A stretch of DNA of 64,000 nt from Mycolicibacter sinensis. Its GTDB lineage: Bacteria; Actinomycetota; Actinomycetes; Mycobacteriales; Mycobacteriaceae. Below the pieces are notes generated by a model. That model was not told the origin of the DNA. It did no database searches and saw only the letters and a list, made by a program, of their open reading frames with translations. Positions 50,055 through 60,306 of the stretch are shown here, piece after piece; position 1 is the stretch's first letter, and every line of letters starts with the position of its first letter. The stretch covers positions 28,789 to 92,788 of the forward strand of contig NZ_LZJK01000034.1 of assembly GCF_001667945.1 (NCBI RefSeq). Reading direction: 5' to 3'. Made by a program: the position numbers and the translations under genes.

Positions 50055-51479
50055 TCAGCAGTCGTAGTACAGCGCGAACTCATACGGGTGCGGGCGCAGG
50101 TTGATCGGGGTGATCTCGTGCTCGCGCTTGTAGTCGATCCAGGTGTGAATCAAGTCCGGGGTGAAAACCCCGCCCTCGGTGAGGTATTCGTGGTCGGCTT
50201 CCAGATTGTCGATCACGTGGGCCAGCTGGGTGGGCGCCTTGGGGATGGCGGCGGCCTCGTCGGGCGGCAGTTCGTAGAGGTCTTTGTCGACCGGAGCGGC
50301 CGGCTCGATCTTGTTCTTGACGCCGTCGATGCCGGCCATCAGCATCGCCGCGAACGCCAAATACGGGTTGCCCGAGGAGTCCGGGCAGCGGAACTCCAGC
50401 CGCTTGGCCTTCGGGTTGGTGCCGGTGATCGGGATGCGCACGCACGCTGAGCGGTTGCGCTGGCTGTAGACCAGGTTGATCGGTGCCTCGAAGTGCGGCA
50501 CCAGCCGCTTGTAGGAGTTGATGGTGGGGTTGGTGAACGCCAGCAGCGACGGCGCGTGGTGCAGAATCCCGCCGATGTAGTAGCGGGCGGTGTCCGAGAG
50601 CCCGGCGTAGCCGGCCTCGTCGTAGAACAGCGGTTCGCCGTCCTGCCAGACCGACTGGTGCACGTGCATGCCCGAGCCGTTGTCACCGAAGAGCGGTTTG
50701 GGCATGAAGGTGACGGTCTTGCCGTGTGCCCAGGCGGTGTTCTTGATGATGTATTTGAACTGCATCAGGTCATCGGCGGCGTGCAGCAGCGTGTTGAACC
50801 GGTAGTTGATCTCGGTCTGGCCGCCGGTGCCGACCTCGTGGTGGCCCCGCTCCACCAGGAAGCCGGCGTTCGTCAGGTTGGTGGTCATGGCGTCGCGCAG
50901 GTCGACGTACTGGTCATTGGGCGCTACCGGGAAGTAGCCGCCCTTGGGCCGGACCTTGTACCCGAGGTTGGGGCTGCCATCCGGCTCGGTGGCCCGCCCG
51001 GTGTTCCACCACCCGGCGACCGAATCCACTTGGTAGAACGAGCCGTTGATCTGAGAGTCGAAGCTCACCGAGTCGAAGATGTAGAACTCGGCTTCGGCGC
51101 CGAAGTAGGCGGTGTCGGCGATCCCGGTGGTGGCCAGGTAGTTCTCCGCTTTGCGGGCGACGTTGCGTGGGTCGCGCGAGTAGGGCTCGCGGGTGAACGG
51201 GTCGTGCACGAAGAAGTTCAGGTTCAGCGTCTTGGCCGCCCGGAACGGATCGATCCACGCGGTGTCGGGGTCGGGCAGCAGCAGCATGTCCGACTCGTGG
51301 ATGGACTGGAAGCCGCGGATCGAGGAACCGTCGAACGCCAACCCGTCCTCGAAGATGCTCTCGTCCAGCGCCGAGGCCGGAATGGAGAAATGCTGCATCA
51401 CGCCAGGCAGATCGCAGAACCGAATGTCGACATACTCGACCGACTCGTCGGCGACGAGTCGGAAAATATCGCCGGCCAT
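50055..51479 (-). CDS. glnA: Glutamine synthetase type I
   Basis: This is a 474-residue GSI enzyme making glutamine from glutamate and ammonia. It matches the GlnA1 pattern along its length: [58 protein letters not shown] and NRSACVRIP. The adenylylation Tyr402 lies in [10 protein letters not shown], so it should be GlnE-regulated. ATG 51479 fits the usual N-terminus. Unlike M. tuberculosis glnA1 (Rv2220), it stands divergent from gltBD, making a GS-GOGAT locus. The final residue is Cys where GlnA1 usually ends in Val. Confidence 0.94.
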   Translation of the reverse strand: MAGDIFRLVADESVEYVDIRFCDLPGVMQHFSIPASALDESIFEDGLAFDGSSIRGFQSIHESDMLLLPDPDTAWIDPFRAAKTLNLNFFVHDPFTREPYSRDPRNVARKAENYLATTGIADTAYFGAEAEFYIFDSVSFDSQINGSFYQVDSVAGWWNTGRATEPDGSPNLGYKVRPKGGYFPVAPNDQYVDLRDAMTTNLTNAGFLVERGHHEVGTGGQTEINYRFNTLLHAADDLMQFKYIIKNTAWAHGKTVTFMPKPLFGDNGSGMHVHQSVWQDGEPLFYDEAGYAGLSDTARYYIGGILHHAPSLLAFTNPTINSYKRLVPHFEAPINLVYSQRNRSACVRIPITGTNPKAKRLEFRCPDSSGNPYLAFAAMLMAGIDGVKNKIEPAAPVDKDLYELPPDEAAAIPKAPTQLAHVIDNLEADHEYLTEGGVFTPDLIHTWIDYKREHEITPINLRPHPYEFALYYDC

Positions 51480-51740
51480 AGAGGTCTCCTTTGCGCGCAG
51501 ACAGCCAGACGATAGGCAATCCACATTTCCTGAACATCATCCAGTTATTGCGCGCAGGTAACACAAAGCTCACCGCCGGGCGTTTATTCAGCAGGTGGCA
51601 CGCTGCGCAGCTCCGGGTATATCGTGACGTTGCCTGTGAAGAATTTCAGGCGAACCGCCGTTCAATGTCGCACGGACCAACCCGCAATCGATCGTCTAGG
51701 TCAGACGAATTGAGGCCGAAGTGCGAAGGGTCAGGTGGTG
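51480..51740. promoter_or_regulatory. glnA/gltB divergent promoter region
   Basis: This 261-base gap serves both transcripts. The clearest element is GTAAC at 51558-51562 and CTCAC at 51569-51573, giving the AC-N9-AC spacing reported for mycobacterial GlnR. The match is short and could be chance. No dyad comparable to the tetR operators elsewhere is seen. Confidence 0.4.
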
Positions 51741-54700
51741 ATGGCACCCAGCCGGGTCGGGCTCTACAACCCCGCGTTCGAACACGACGCGTGCGGAGTC
51801 GCGATGGTCGTCGACATTCATGGCCGACGTAGCCGCGACATCGTCGAGAAGTCGATCACCGCGCTGCTCAATCTTGAACACCGCGGCGCCGCCGGAGCCG
51901 AACCGCACAGCGGCGACGGTGCCGGCATCCTGATCCAGGTGCCGGACCGGTTCCTGCGCGCGGTCACTGATCTCGAACTGCCTGAGGAAGGCGCGTACGC
52001 CACCGGCATCGCGTTCTTGCCGCAGTCGGCCAAAGACGCGGCCGCGGCCTGCGCCGCGGTGGAGAAGATCGTCGAAGCCGAGGGGCTGCGGGTGCTCGGG
52101 TGGCGCGACGTGCCGATCGACGACTCGTCGCTGGGCGCGCTGGCACGTGACGCGATGCCGACGTTCCGGCAGCTGTTCATCGGCGGGGCATCCGGGATGA
52201 CCCTGGAACGGCGCGCCTACGTGGTCCGCAAGCGTGCTGAACACGAGCTGGGCAGCAAAGGGCCCGGCCAGGACGGCCCGGGCCGGGAAACCGTCTATTT
52301 CCCAAGCCTTTCCGGCCGGACAATGGTGTACAAGGGCATGCTGACGACCCCGCAGCTCAAGGCCTTCTATCCCGATCTGGCCGACGACCGGCTGCACAGT
52401 GCACTGGGCATCGTGCATTCCCGGTTCTCCACCAACACCTTTCCATCGTGGCCGCTGGCTCATCCGTTTCGGCGTATCGCGCACAACGGGGAGATCAACA
52501 CCGTCACCGGCAATGAGAACTGGATGCGGGCCCGGGAGGCGCTGATCCGCACCGACGTCTTCGGCGATCCGGGCTCCGCGACCGCGGAAAACACGGCCGA
52601 CAAGCTGTTCCCGATCTGCACGCCGGGCGCCTCCGACACGGCCCGCTTCGACGAGGTGCTCGAACTGCTGCACCTGGGCGGCCGCAGCCTGCCGCACGCG
52701 GTGCTGATGATGATCCCGGAAGCCTGGGAGCGCCACGAGAGCATGGACGCGGCCACCCGGGCGTTCTACGAGTACCACGATTCGCTCATGGAGCCCTGGG
52801 ACGGCCCGGCCTCGATGACCTTCACCGACGGCACCCTGGTGGGCGCGGTGCTGGACCGCAACGGACTGCGGCCCTCGAGGATCTGGGTCACGAACGACGG
52901 CCTGGTGGTGATGGCGTCGGAAGCCGGGGTGCTGGACCTGGATCCGGCCACCGTGGTGCACCGGCAGCGGCTGCAGCCCGGGCGGATGTTCCTGGTGGAC
53001 ACGGCCGCCGGCCGGATCATCTCCGACGCCGAGATCAAGTCGACGCTGGCGGCAGAGCGCCCCTACCAGCAGTGGATCGACGAGGCGCTGATCGGAATCG
53101 ACGAGTTGCCGCCCGGTCCCGCACCGCGCATGGAACACCACCGGATCCTGTTGCGCCAACTGGTGTTCGGCTACACCTACGAGGAACTCAACCTGTTGCT
53201 CGCGCCGATGGCCCGGACCGGCGCCGAGCCGATCGGGTCGATGGGCACCGATACCCCGGTGGCGGTGCTGTCCGCGCGGCCGCGGATGCTCTTCGACTAC
53301 TTCCAGCAGATGTTCGCCCAGGTCACCAATCCGCCGTTGGATGCCATCCGCGAAGAGGTGATCACCAGCCTGCAGGGCGCCGTCGGGCCGGAGGGTGACC
53401 TGCTCAGCACCGGAGAACCCACCTGGCGGCAGGTCGTGGTGCCCCAGCCCATCCTGAGCAACGCCGATCTGGCAAAGCTGATCAACCTGCACCCCGATCA
53501 GCGGATCGGTTCCCGGGGGCCGCACGGCCTGTCCACCGCCGTCATCAACTGCCTGTATCCGGTGGCCGAGGGTGGGGCTGGGCTGCGCACGGCACTCAAG
53601 CAGGTGTGTGCCCGGGTTTCGGCGGCGATCGAGGACGGCGCGTGCTTCATCGTGATCTCCGACCGGGAATCCGATGAGACGCTGGCCCCCATCCCGTCCC
53701 TGCTGGCCACCTCCGCGGTGCACCATCATCTGGTCGCCGAGCGCACCCGCACCAAAGTGGGGCTGGTGGTGGAATCCGGCGATGCCCGGGAGGTGCACCA
53801 CCTGGCGGCGCTGCTGGGCTTCGGCGCCGCCGCCGTCAACCCCTACCTGGCTTTCGAGTCCGTCGAGGACATGCTCGATCAGGGTTTGCTCGAAGGTCTC
53901 GACCGGGAGAAGGCGCTGGCCAACTACGCCAAGGCCGCCGCCAAGGGCGTACTGAAAGTCATGTCCAAGATGGGCATTTCGACGCGCGCTTCCTACACCG
54001 GCGCGCAACTGTTCCAGCCGGTCGGGATCTCCCAGGACGTCCTCGACGAATACTTCAGAGGCCTGTACTGCCCGATCGGCGGCATCACCCTCGACGACAT
54101 CGCCGCCGACGTCGCCGCCCGCCACGGGTTGGCCTACTTCGACCGGCCCGAGGAGCGCGCCCACCGGCAGCTGCCGGTGGGCGGTGAATACCAGTGGCGC
54201 CGCGAGGGGGAGTACCACCTGTTCAACCCCGAGACGGTGTTCAAACTGCAGCACTCCACCCGCACCGGGCAGTACGCCGTCTTCAAGGAGTACACCAAGC
54301 TGGTCGACGACCAAAGTGAGCGACTGGCCACCCTGCGCGGCCTGCTGAGGTTCAAAACCGGGGCGCGCCCCCCGGTTCCGATCGACGAGGTCGAGCCGGC
54401 CACCGAGATCGTCAAGCGGTTCGCGACCGGCGCGATGAGCTACGGCTCGATCTCCGCCGAGGCCCACGAGACCCTGGCGATCGCGATGAACCGGATCGGC
54501 GGCCGGTCAAACTGCGGCGAAGGCGGTGAGCACGCCGACCGCTACCTGCCCGAGGAGAACGGCGACTGGCGGCGCAGCGCGATCAAACAGGTCGCCTCTG
54601 CCAGGTTCGGCGTCACCAGCGACTACCTGGTCAACTGCACGGACCTCCAGATCAAGATCGCCCAGGGCGCCAAACCCGGTGAGGGCGGCCAGCTCCCGGG

Positions 54701-56354
54701 TAACAAGGTCTATCCCTGGATCGCGGAGGTGCGTCACGCGACCCCCGGTGTGGGGTTGATCTCGCCGCCGCCGCACCACGACATCTACTCCATCGAGGAC
54801 CTCAAACAGCTGATCCACGACCTGAAGAACGCCAACCCGGATGCTCGTATCCACGTCAAACTGGTCGCGGAGACCGGTGTCGGGACGGTGGCGGCCGGCG
54901 TGTCCAAGGCGCACGCCGACGTGGTGCTGATCTCCGGTCATGACGGCGGCACCGGCGCGGCGCCGCTGACCTCACTCAAGCACGCGGGTGCGCCGTGGGA
55001 GCTGGGCCTGGCCGAAACCCAGCAGACGTTGCTGCTCAACGGCCTTCGGGACCGGATCGTGGTGCAGGTGGACGGGCAGCTCAAGACCGGTCGCGATGTG
55101 GTGATCGCCGCGCTGCTGGGCGCCGAGGAGTTCGGCTTCGCCACCGCACCGCTGGTGGTGTCGGGCTGCATCATGATGCGGGTCTGCCACCTGGACACCT
55201 GCCCGGTCGGGGTCGCCACCCAGAACCCGGAGCTGCGCAGCCGCTTCAGCGGGCGGCCCGAGTTCGTCGAGAACTTCTTCTGGTTCATCGCCGAGGAGGT
55301 ACGCGAATACCTTGCCGCGCTGGGCTTCCGCACTATCAACGAAGCGGTCGGTCAGGTGAACGCACTGGACACCACGTTGGCACGCGCGCACTGGAAGGCC
55401 CACAAGCTCGATCTGGGGCCGGTGCTGCACGAGCCCGAGTCGGCGTTCATGAACCAGGACCTGTACTGCAGCTCCGGCCAGGATCACGGGCTGGACAAGG
55501 CGCTGGATCAGCAGTTGATCGTGATGAGCCGCGAGGCGCTCGACTCCGGCACCCCGGTCCGGTTCGCGACCGCGATCTCCAACGTCAACCGGACCGTCGG
55601 CACCATGCTCGGCCACCAGGTCACCAAAGCCTATGGCGCCCAAGGCCTGCCCCAAGACACCATCGACATCACCTTCACCGGGTCGGCCGGTAACAGCTTC
55701 GGGGCCTTCCTGCCCCCCGGGATCACCCTGCGGGTCCTCGGCGACGCCAACGACTATGTCGCCAAGGGCCTCTCCGGTGGCCGGATCGTCATCCGGCCAC
55801 CGGCCGATGCGCCCGACGGATACGTCGCCGAGGACAACATCATCGGCGGCAACGTGATCCTGTTCGGCGCCACCAGCGGCGAGGTCTTCCTGCGCGGGGT
55901 GGTCGGGGAGCGGTTCGCGGTCCGCAACTCCGGGGCACATGCGGTGGTCGAGGGCGTCGGCGACCACGGCTGCGAATACATGACCGGCGGCAAGGTGGTG
56001 GTGCTGGGCCGCACCGGGCGCAACTTCGCCGCCGGAATGTCCGGTGGAATCGCCTACGTCTATGACCCGAACGGCGAGTTGCCCGGCAGGCTCAACACCG
56101 AGATGGTGGAGCTGGACGCCTTCGACGATTTCGATGCCGACGACGTCAGCTGGCTGCGCGACATCCTGGCCGCCCACGCCCAGGCCACCGATTCCGTACC
56201 CGCCCAAACCATCCTGGCCGACTGGGGCAAGCACAGCCGCCACTTCGTCAAAGTGATGCCGCGCGACTACCGGCGGGTGCTCGCCGCGATCGCCGAGGCG
56301 AAGGACAGCGGCACCGATCCGAACGAGGCGATCATGGCGGCAGCTCATGGCTGA
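51741..56354 (+). CDS. gltB: Glutamate synthase large subunit
   Basis: This is a 1537-residue GOGAT alpha subunit. Cys18 in [10 protein letters not shown] is the amidotransferase nucleophile, exposed after processing in the family. The glutaminase domain includes [30 protein letters not shown]. The FMN synthase domain has the 3Fe-4S cysteines C-x5-C-x4-C in [24 protein letters not shown], and the C-terminal beta-helix domain is present. It converts glutamine and 2-oxoglutarate to two glutamates with gltD. ATG 51741 gives the normal N-terminus; in-frame GTGs at 51735 and 51738 are alternatives. Its stop overlaps the gltD start by 8 bases. Confidence 0.96.
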   Translation: MAPSRVGLYNPAFEHDACGVAMVVDIHGRRSRDIVEKSITALLNLEHRGAAGAEPHSGDGAGILIQVPDRFLRAVTDLELPEEGAYATGIAFLPQSAKDAAAACAAVEKIVEAEGLRVLGWRDVPIDDSSLGALARDAMPTFRQLFIGGASGMTLERRAYVVRKRAEHELGSKGPGQDGPGRETVYFPSLSGRTMVYKGMLTTPQLKAFYPDLADDRLHSALGIVHSRFSTNTFPSWPLAHPFRRIAHNGEINTVTGNENWMRAREALIRTDVFGDPGSATAENTADKLFPICTPGASDTARFDEVLELLHLGGRSLPHAVLMMIPEAWERHESMDAATRAFYEYHDSLMEPWDGPASMTFTDGTLVGAVLDRNGLRPSRIWVTNDGLVVMASEAGVLDLDPATVVHRQRLQPGRMFLVDTAAGRIISDAEIKSTLAAERPYQQWIDEALIGIDELPPGPAPRMEHHRILLRQLVFGYTYEELNLLLAPMARTGAEPIGSMGTDTPVAVLSARPRMLFDYFQQMFAQVTNPPLDAIREEVITSLQGAVGPEGDLLSTGEPTWRQVVVPQPILSNADLAKLINLHPDQRIGSRGPHGLSTAVINCLYPVAEGGAGLRTALKQVCARVSAAIEDGACFIVISDRESDETLAPIPSLLATSAVHHHLVAERTRTKVGLVVESGDAREVHHLAALLGFGAAAVNPYLAFESVEDMLDQGLLEGLDREKALANYAKAAAKGVLKVMSKMGISTRASYTGAQLFQPVGISQDVLDEYFRGLYCPIGGITLDDIAADVAARHGLAYFDRPEERAHRQLPVGGEYQWRREGEYHLFNPETVFKLQHSTRTGQYAVFKEYTKLVDDQSERLATLRGLLRFKTGARPPVPIDEVEPATEIVKRFATGAMSYGSISAEAHETLAIAMNRIGGRSNCGEGGEHADRYLPEENGDWRRSAIKQVASARFGVTSDYLVNCTDLQIKIAQGAKPGEGGQLPGNKVYPWIAEVRHATPGVGLISPPPHHDIYSIEDLKQLIHDLKNANPDARIHVKLVAETGVGTVAAGVSKAHADVVLISGHDGGTGAAPLTSLKHAGAPWELGLAETQQTLLLNGLRDRIVVQVDGQLKTGRDVVIAALLGAEEFGFATAPLVVSGCIMMRVCHLDTCPVGVATQNPELRSRFSGRPEFVENFFWFIAEEVREYLAALGFRTINEAVGQVNALDTTLARAHWKAHKLDLGPVLHEPESAFMNQDLYCSSGQDHGLDKALDQQLIVMSREALDSGTPVRFATAISNVNRTVGTMLGHQVTKAYGAQGLPQDTIDITFTGSAGNSFGAFLPPGITLRVLGDANDYVAKGLSGGRIVIRPPADAPDGYVAEDNIIGGNVILFGATSGEVFLRGVVGERFAVRNSGAHAVVEGVGDHGCEYMTGGKVVVLGRTGRNFAAGMSGGIAYVYDPNGELPGRLNTEMVELDAFDDFDADDVSWLRDILAAHAQATDSVPAQTILADWGKHSRHFVKVMPRDYRRVLAAIAEAKDSGTDPNEAIMAAAHG

Positions 56355-57798
56355 TCCGAAAGGCTTCATCAAATACCCGCTGCGCATCCTGCCGTCGCGC
56401 CGGCCCGTCTCGGAACGGGTGGGCGACTGGAACGAGGTGTATCAGGAGTTCAGCGAGGACGCGCTGCGTCAGCAGGCGGGCCGCTGCATGGACTGCGGTA
56501 TCCCGTTCTGCCACACCGGCTGCCCGCTGGGCAACCTGATCCCGGAGTGGAACGACCTGGTCCGCACCGGGCGCTGGCGCGAGGCGTTCGACCGGCTGCA
56601 CGCCACCAACAACTTCCCGGATTTCACCGGGAGGCTCTGCCCCGCGCCGTGCGAGCCGGCTTGTGTGCTGGGCATCAACCAGCCCCCGGTGACCATCAAG
56701 CAGGTCGAGTACGAGATCGTCGAGCGCGGTTTCAAAGAGGGCTGGGCGCAACCGATTCCGCCGTCGGTGCGCACTGGGAAGGCGGTCGCGGTGGTCGGTT
56801 CCGGGCCGGCTGGGCTGGCCGCCGCGCAGCAGCTCACCCGGGCTGGGCATGCGGTGACGGTGTTCGAGCGTGATGACCGCATCGGCGGCCTACTGCGTTA
56901 CGGCATCCCGGAGTTCAAGATGGAAAAGCGCATCCTCGACCGGCGGCTGGAACAGATGACCGGTGAGGGCACCGTGTTCCGGGCCGGCGTGAACGTCGGC
57001 GTGGATGTGACGGCCGATCAGTTGCGTAGTGACTTCGATGCGGTGGTGCTGGCCGGCGGGGCTACCGCCTGGCGGGATCTGCCGATCCCGGGCCGCGAGC
57101 TCGACGGTATCCACCAGGCGATGGAGTACCTGCCGTGGGCCAACCGGGTGCAGGCCGGTGATCTGTCCGAGCCGCCGATCACCGCCCACGGCAAGAAGGT
57201 GGTCATCATCGGCGGGGGCGACACCGGTGCCGACTGCCTGGGGACCGTGCACCGCCAGGGCGGCACCTGCGTGCACCAGTTCGAGATCATGCCGCGTCCC
57301 CCGGAGACCCGCGACTCGTCCACGCCCTGGCCGATGTGGCCGCTGATCATGCGGACTTCGGCTGCCCACGAGGAGGGCGGCGAGCGGGTGTTCTCGGTCA
57401 ACACCGAGGAATTCCTCGGCCGCGACGGACATGTCACCGGGCTACGCGCCCATCAGGTGCGCCGACAGGGCGGCGGATTCGAAAAGGTCGACGGCACCGA
57501 CTTCGAACTCGAAGCCGACCTGGTGCTGCTGGCAATGGGATTCGTCGGCCCGGAACGGTCGGCGCTGCTGGCGGACCTGGGGGTGGAGTTCACCGAGCGC
57601 GGCAACGTGGCCCGGGACGGCGACTACGCCACCAACGTGCCGGGGATCTACGTCGCCGGAGACATGGGGCGCGGGCAGTCGCTGATCGTCTGGGCGATCG
57701 CCGAGGGTCGTGCTGCTGCGGCGGGCGCCGACCGGTATCTGATGGGCAAGACGGCGTTACCCGCTCCGATCAAGCCGACGGCGACGCCGATCCGCTGA
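56347..57798 (+). CDS. gltD: Glutamate synthase small subunit
   Basis: This is a 483-residue GOGAT beta subunit that passes NADPH electrons to GltB. Its N-terminal cysteines (Cys47, 50, 55 and 59 in [13 protein letters not shown], plus CPAPCEPAC) bind Fe-S clusters. [16 protein letters not shown] is the FAD motif, and [14 protein letters not shown] the NADPH motif. The ATG overlaps the gltB stop, so translation is coupled. The length and motifs are complete. Confidence 0.95.
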   Translation: MADPKGFIKYPLRILPSRRPVSERVGDWNEVYQEFSEDALRQQAGRCMDCGIPFCHTGCPLGNLIPEWNDLVRTGRWREAFDRLHATNNFPDFTGRLCPAPCEPACVLGINQPPVTIKQVEYEIVERGFKEGWAQPIPPSVRTGKAVAVVGSGPAGLAAAQQLTRAGHAVTVFERDDRIGGLLRYGIPEFKMEKRILDRRLEQMTGEGTVFRAGVNVGVDVTADQLRSDFDAVVLAGGATAWRDLPIPGRELDGIHQAMEYLPWANRVQAGDLSEPPITAHGKKVVIIGGGDTGADCLGTVHRQGGTCVHQFEIMPRPPETRDSSTPWPMWPLIMRTSAAHEEGGERVFSVNTEEFLGRDGHVTGLRAHQVRRQGGGFEKVDGTDFELEADLVLLAMGFVGPERSALLADLGVEFTERGNVARDGDYATNVPGIYVAGDMGRGQSLIVWAIAEGRAAAAGADRYLMGKTALPAPIKPTATPIR

Positions 57799-57913
57799 CT
57801 CAGATCCCCGCCTAAACCTCAATAACCTCGTAGATAACATCTGCATCACATTTCGGCGCGTCGGGTTCTGTTTGCCAACGCTGCGGTGTCTAATGGTCAG
57901 CAATAGCTGCCGC

Positions 57914-57930
57914 GTTAACAGCGTGTTAAC
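57914..57930. repeat. GTTAAC-N5-GTTAAC element
   Basis: Two copies of the self-complementary GTTAAC (57914-57919 and 57925-57930) lie 11 bases apart, just before the small ORF. It may be an operator, or part of the promoter of that ORF. The rest of the 57799-58171 gap holds only this and the ORF. Confidence 0.35.
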
Positions 57931-58122
57931 ATGGTCGGCGTTATTCCGATCTGGTCCGAGCCGGGGCGGGGGTTTTTCACCGTGTACGTCAACCCGTTAT
58001 ATCGATACCGGATGGGCCGAATGGCCTGGTCACTGCTGCGGCATCCACGGCGGAGCCGAGAGTTTCCGGCCAAGCATGAGCGCCTGATCACGGCCGACGA
58101 GTTGATGCGCTACGCGACGTAG
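57931..58122 (+). CDS. Small hypothetical protein
   Basis: This is a 63-residue ORF that starts directly after GTTAAC. Residues 18-63 (VYVNPLYRYRMGRMAWSLLRHP..., ending ITADELMRYAT) look like a genuine small basic actinobacterial protein, so GTG 57982 is an alternative start giving 46 residues. There is no signal peptide. It lies between gltD and a convergent LLM gene. Function unknown; it is called because composition and context make it likely to be translated. Confidence 0.5.
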   Translation: MVGVIPIWSEPGRGFFTVYVNPLYRYRMGRMAWSLLRHPRRSREFPAKHERLITADELMRYAT

Positions 58123-58171
58123 GTTTTCGGGTCTGCGCGGGGCGACCCGAGCGGGAAAGTTTGCTGCGGCG

Positions 58172-59047
58172 TTACCGCGGCGTGACTTCTGACGAGGCCG
58201 GCGTCCACAGGCCGGAATCCCGGATCGCCTCGGCCAACGGTTCCAGTACCGCCGGGTCATAGGGCACCGGCAGATAAACGATCGCCAGGTCCAGACCTTC
58301 GGCGCCGAGCGCCGCGGCGTCATCGACCACCTTGCGGTAATCCCGGTCGGGTTCCAGCCGCAGGTGCGCCGAGAGGGTGATCTCCTTGGGGTCGCGGCCG
58401 ATGTCGGCGCAGTGTCCGGCCAGCACCTCGCGCTTGCGGGCGAACTCGGCCGGCGGACCCCCGACGAAGTTCCAATGCTGGGCATAGCGGGCGGTGATCT
58501 TCAGCGTGCGCTTCTCGCCGCTGCCGCCGATGCAGATCGGCGGGTGCGGGCGCTGCGGGCCCTTGGGCTCGTTGCGAGCGGACTTGAGCTGGTAGTAGCG
58601 ACCGTCAAAATCGGTCGTCTCCTGGCTGAGCAGGCTCACGAGCACTTCGCAGGCCTCCTCGAACCGGTCGAAGCGCTCCTTGAGGCTGCCCAGCTCGATT
58701 CCGTAGGCGCCGGATTCCTCCTCGTTCCACCCGGCGCCGATGCCCAACTCCAGCCGGCCGCCGGAGATGATGTCCAGGGCCGCGGCCATATTGGCCAGCA
58801 CGGCGGGGTGGCGGTAGTGGATGCCGGTGACCAAGGTGCCCAGCCGCAGCCGGGAAGTCGCCTGGGCCAGCGCCGTCAGCGTGGTCCAGCCCTCCAGGCA
58901 GGGTCCGGTCGAGTCGGTGAAGATGGGGTAGAAGTGGTCGAAGGTCCAGCCGGACTCGTAGACGTCGATGCCGTCAGCGGCCTGCCAGACCGCCAGCATG
59001 TCGGCCCAGGTGGTGTTCTGCGGTGAGGTCTTGAACGCGAAGCGCAT
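58172..59047 (-). CDS. LLM-class F420-dependent oxidoreductase
   Basis: This is a 291-residue luciferase-fold protein. It has the N-terminal MRFAFKTSPQNTTWADML, the LRLGTLVTGIHYRHPAVLANMAAALDIISGGRLELGIGAGWNEEE block and PICIGGSGEKRTLKI, the usual F420-dependent TIGR03560-like pattern. The substrate is unknown. ATG 59047. It is the second LLM enzyme in the window and is divergent from the small membrane protein gene. Confidence 0.87.
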   Translation of the reverse strand: MRFAFKTSPQNTTWADMLAVWQAADGIDVYESGWTFDHFYPIFTDSTGPCLEGWTTLTALAQATSRLRLGTLVTGIHYRHPAVLANMAAALDIISGGRLELGIGAGWNEEESGAYGIELGSLKERFDRFEEACEVLVSLLSQETTDFDGRYYQLKSARNEPKGPQRPHPPICIGGSGEKRTLKITARYAQHWNFVGGPPAEFARKREVLAGHCADIGRDPKEITLSAHLRLEPDRDYRKVVDDAAALGAEGLDLAIVYLPVPYDPAVLEPLAEAIRDSGLWTPASSEVTPR

Positions 59048-59151
59048 TCCGCCGAGGTTAGTGCTTTTTCCCGCGTCCAGTCATGAAAGCCGCCATGGGG
59101 GCGTGGGCGTCTGCGCGGCGGAGGGACGTCGGCGCCCGATAGGCTCCCGCT

Positions 59152-59583
59152 GTGGACATGGTGACTCTGGGGATCGACACCAAGGTGACGCTGTTGGCGG
59201 CCGGGCTGATCTTCCTGCTGGCGCTGCTGCTGGGGGTCTGGAAATACCAGCAGATCGCCACCTCGGAGAACCACCAGGCTCACATCTACGTCGACATCGC
59301 CCACCGGGCGGCGTTGCTGTACTCCTTCGCCACGCTGCTGGTCGCGGTGTTCGTCGAGCTCAGTGGCTGGCCGACCTGGGTGAACATGACCGCGGCGATG
59401 GTGATGGTGTACTTCTTCGTCACCGCGATCGCCAGCTACATGCTGCACGGCGCCTTGCGCGACACCACCAACCAGTTCGAGAAGGCCGGCCGGCTCATGA
59501 AGCTGGGCATGGTCTTGCTGATCGTCGGTGAGATCGGCGGCTTCGCGGTGCTGCTGGCCGGGTTCGGCATCGGCGAGTTCTGA
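59152..59583 (+). CDS. Integral membrane protein of unknown function
   Basis: This is a 143-residue protein with four hydrophobic helices (about residues 12-30, 50-68, 72-95 and 118-140). No named domain was recognised. GTG 59152 lies 6 bases after a TAGGCT box (59140-59145), so a leaderless start is likely; ATG 59158 is the alternative. It lies between the LLM gene and ethR, and it may be the counterpart of the small membrane protein near Rv3857c in M. tuberculosis, which is a guess from position. Confidence 0.75.
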   Translation: MDMVTLGIDTKVTLLAAGLIFLLALLLGVWKYQQIATSENHQAHIYVDIAHRAALLYSFATLLVAVFVELSGWPTWVNMTAAMVMVYFFVTAIASYMLHGALRDTTNQFEKAGRLMKLGMVLLIVGEIGGFAVLLAGFGIGEF

Positions 59584-59594
59584 GGCGAAAGCCG

Positions 59595-60230
59595 TTACAG
59601 CGCTTCGCCGTAGATGCTGCTGACCCAGATGTGGGTCAAGGTGTCGACCACCCGGTCATGGGCGATCGACGGTTCCTCGGCGACCAGGGCCGCCATCATG
59701 GTGCGCTCGTTCATCTGATTCAGCGAGGTCGCCAGATCCAGCGCGGGAATGGTGTGCGGCGCCGCGCCGCGCTCGCGCTCGGCGGTGATCATCGCCGCGG
59801 TCTGCTCGATCCATTTCTGCATGAAGCCGTTCCACATCGCCTTGAATTCCGGACTCGTGGCCAGCGCCTCGGTACCGGCCCGGGCTATCGCCCGATGCGA
59901 GCTGAACGCGATGAAGAACGCCTTGATACCGCTGCGCCAGATCCGGCGCGGGTCGGTCGGCAGCCGTTGCACAGCGCCGACGAACTCCGAGTCGGCGGCC
60001 GCGATCAGCGGCTCCAGCAACGACAGCAGCACCGCGTCTTTGGACTTGAAATAGAAGTAGAAGGTGGGCCGGGAGATCCCGGCGCCTTTGGCCAGGTCGT
60101 CGACGGAGATCTCGGCCAGCGGCCGTTGCTCGAGCAGTCGTTCGGCGGTCGCCAGGATCGCCAGCTCACGATCATCGCCGGACGGCCGCACCGCACGGCG
60201 TCCGTGACGGGTCGCATTCGGGCTGGCCAT
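59595..60230 (-). CDS. ethR: TetR-family repressor EthR
   Basis: This is a 211-residue repressor. The N-terminal helix-turn-helix region GDDRELAILATAERLLEQRPLAEISVDDLAKGAGISRPTFYFYFKSKDAVL and the C-terminal EQTAAMITAERERGAAPHTIPALDLATSLNQMNERTMMAALVAEEPS match EthR of M. tuberculosis closely. It represses the divergent ethA monooxygenase gene. ATG 60230 lies 7 bases after a TAAGGT box (complement of 60238-60243), suggesting a leaderless mRNA. Ligands of EthR are hydrophobic esters and ketones. Confidence 0.93.
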   Translation of the reverse strand: MASPNATRHGRRAVRPSGDDRELAILATAERLLEQRPLAEISVDDLAKGAGISRPTFYFYFKSKDAVLLSLLEPLIAAADSEFVGAVQRLPTDPRRIWRSGIKAFFIAFSSHRAIARAGTEALATSPEFKAMWNGFMQKWIEQTAAMITAERERGAAPHTIPALDLATSLNQMNERTMMAALVAEEPSIAHDRVVDTLTHIWVSSIYGEAL

Positions 60231-60306
60231 GACCGCTACCTTACATGATGTCGACAAATTCAACAGGGTGTTGACCGACTCGACACCCCGTTGATAACCT
60301 GGCGCC
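60231..60306. promoter_or_regulatory. ethR-ethA operator with two leaderless promoters
   Basis: TCAACAGGGTGT (60260-60271) and ACACCCCGTTGA (60283-60294) form an 11/12-base inverted repeat with an 11-base centre, adjacent to a TGTCGAC element. The -10 boxes are TAACCT (60295-60300) for ethA and TAAGGT (complement of 60238-60243) for ethR, each 6 or 7 bases before the ATG. This layout matches the known overlap of EthR sites with both promoters. Confidence 0.72.

Noticed and set aside
51696..54467. Open frame of about 920 codons opposite gltB
   Set aside because: It lies wholly antisense to a complete gltB with catalytic and Fe-S residues; no domain is visible in it.
57914..57930. GTTAAC pair as a phage attachment site
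   Set aside because: No integrase or tRNA gene is near, and the element is short.
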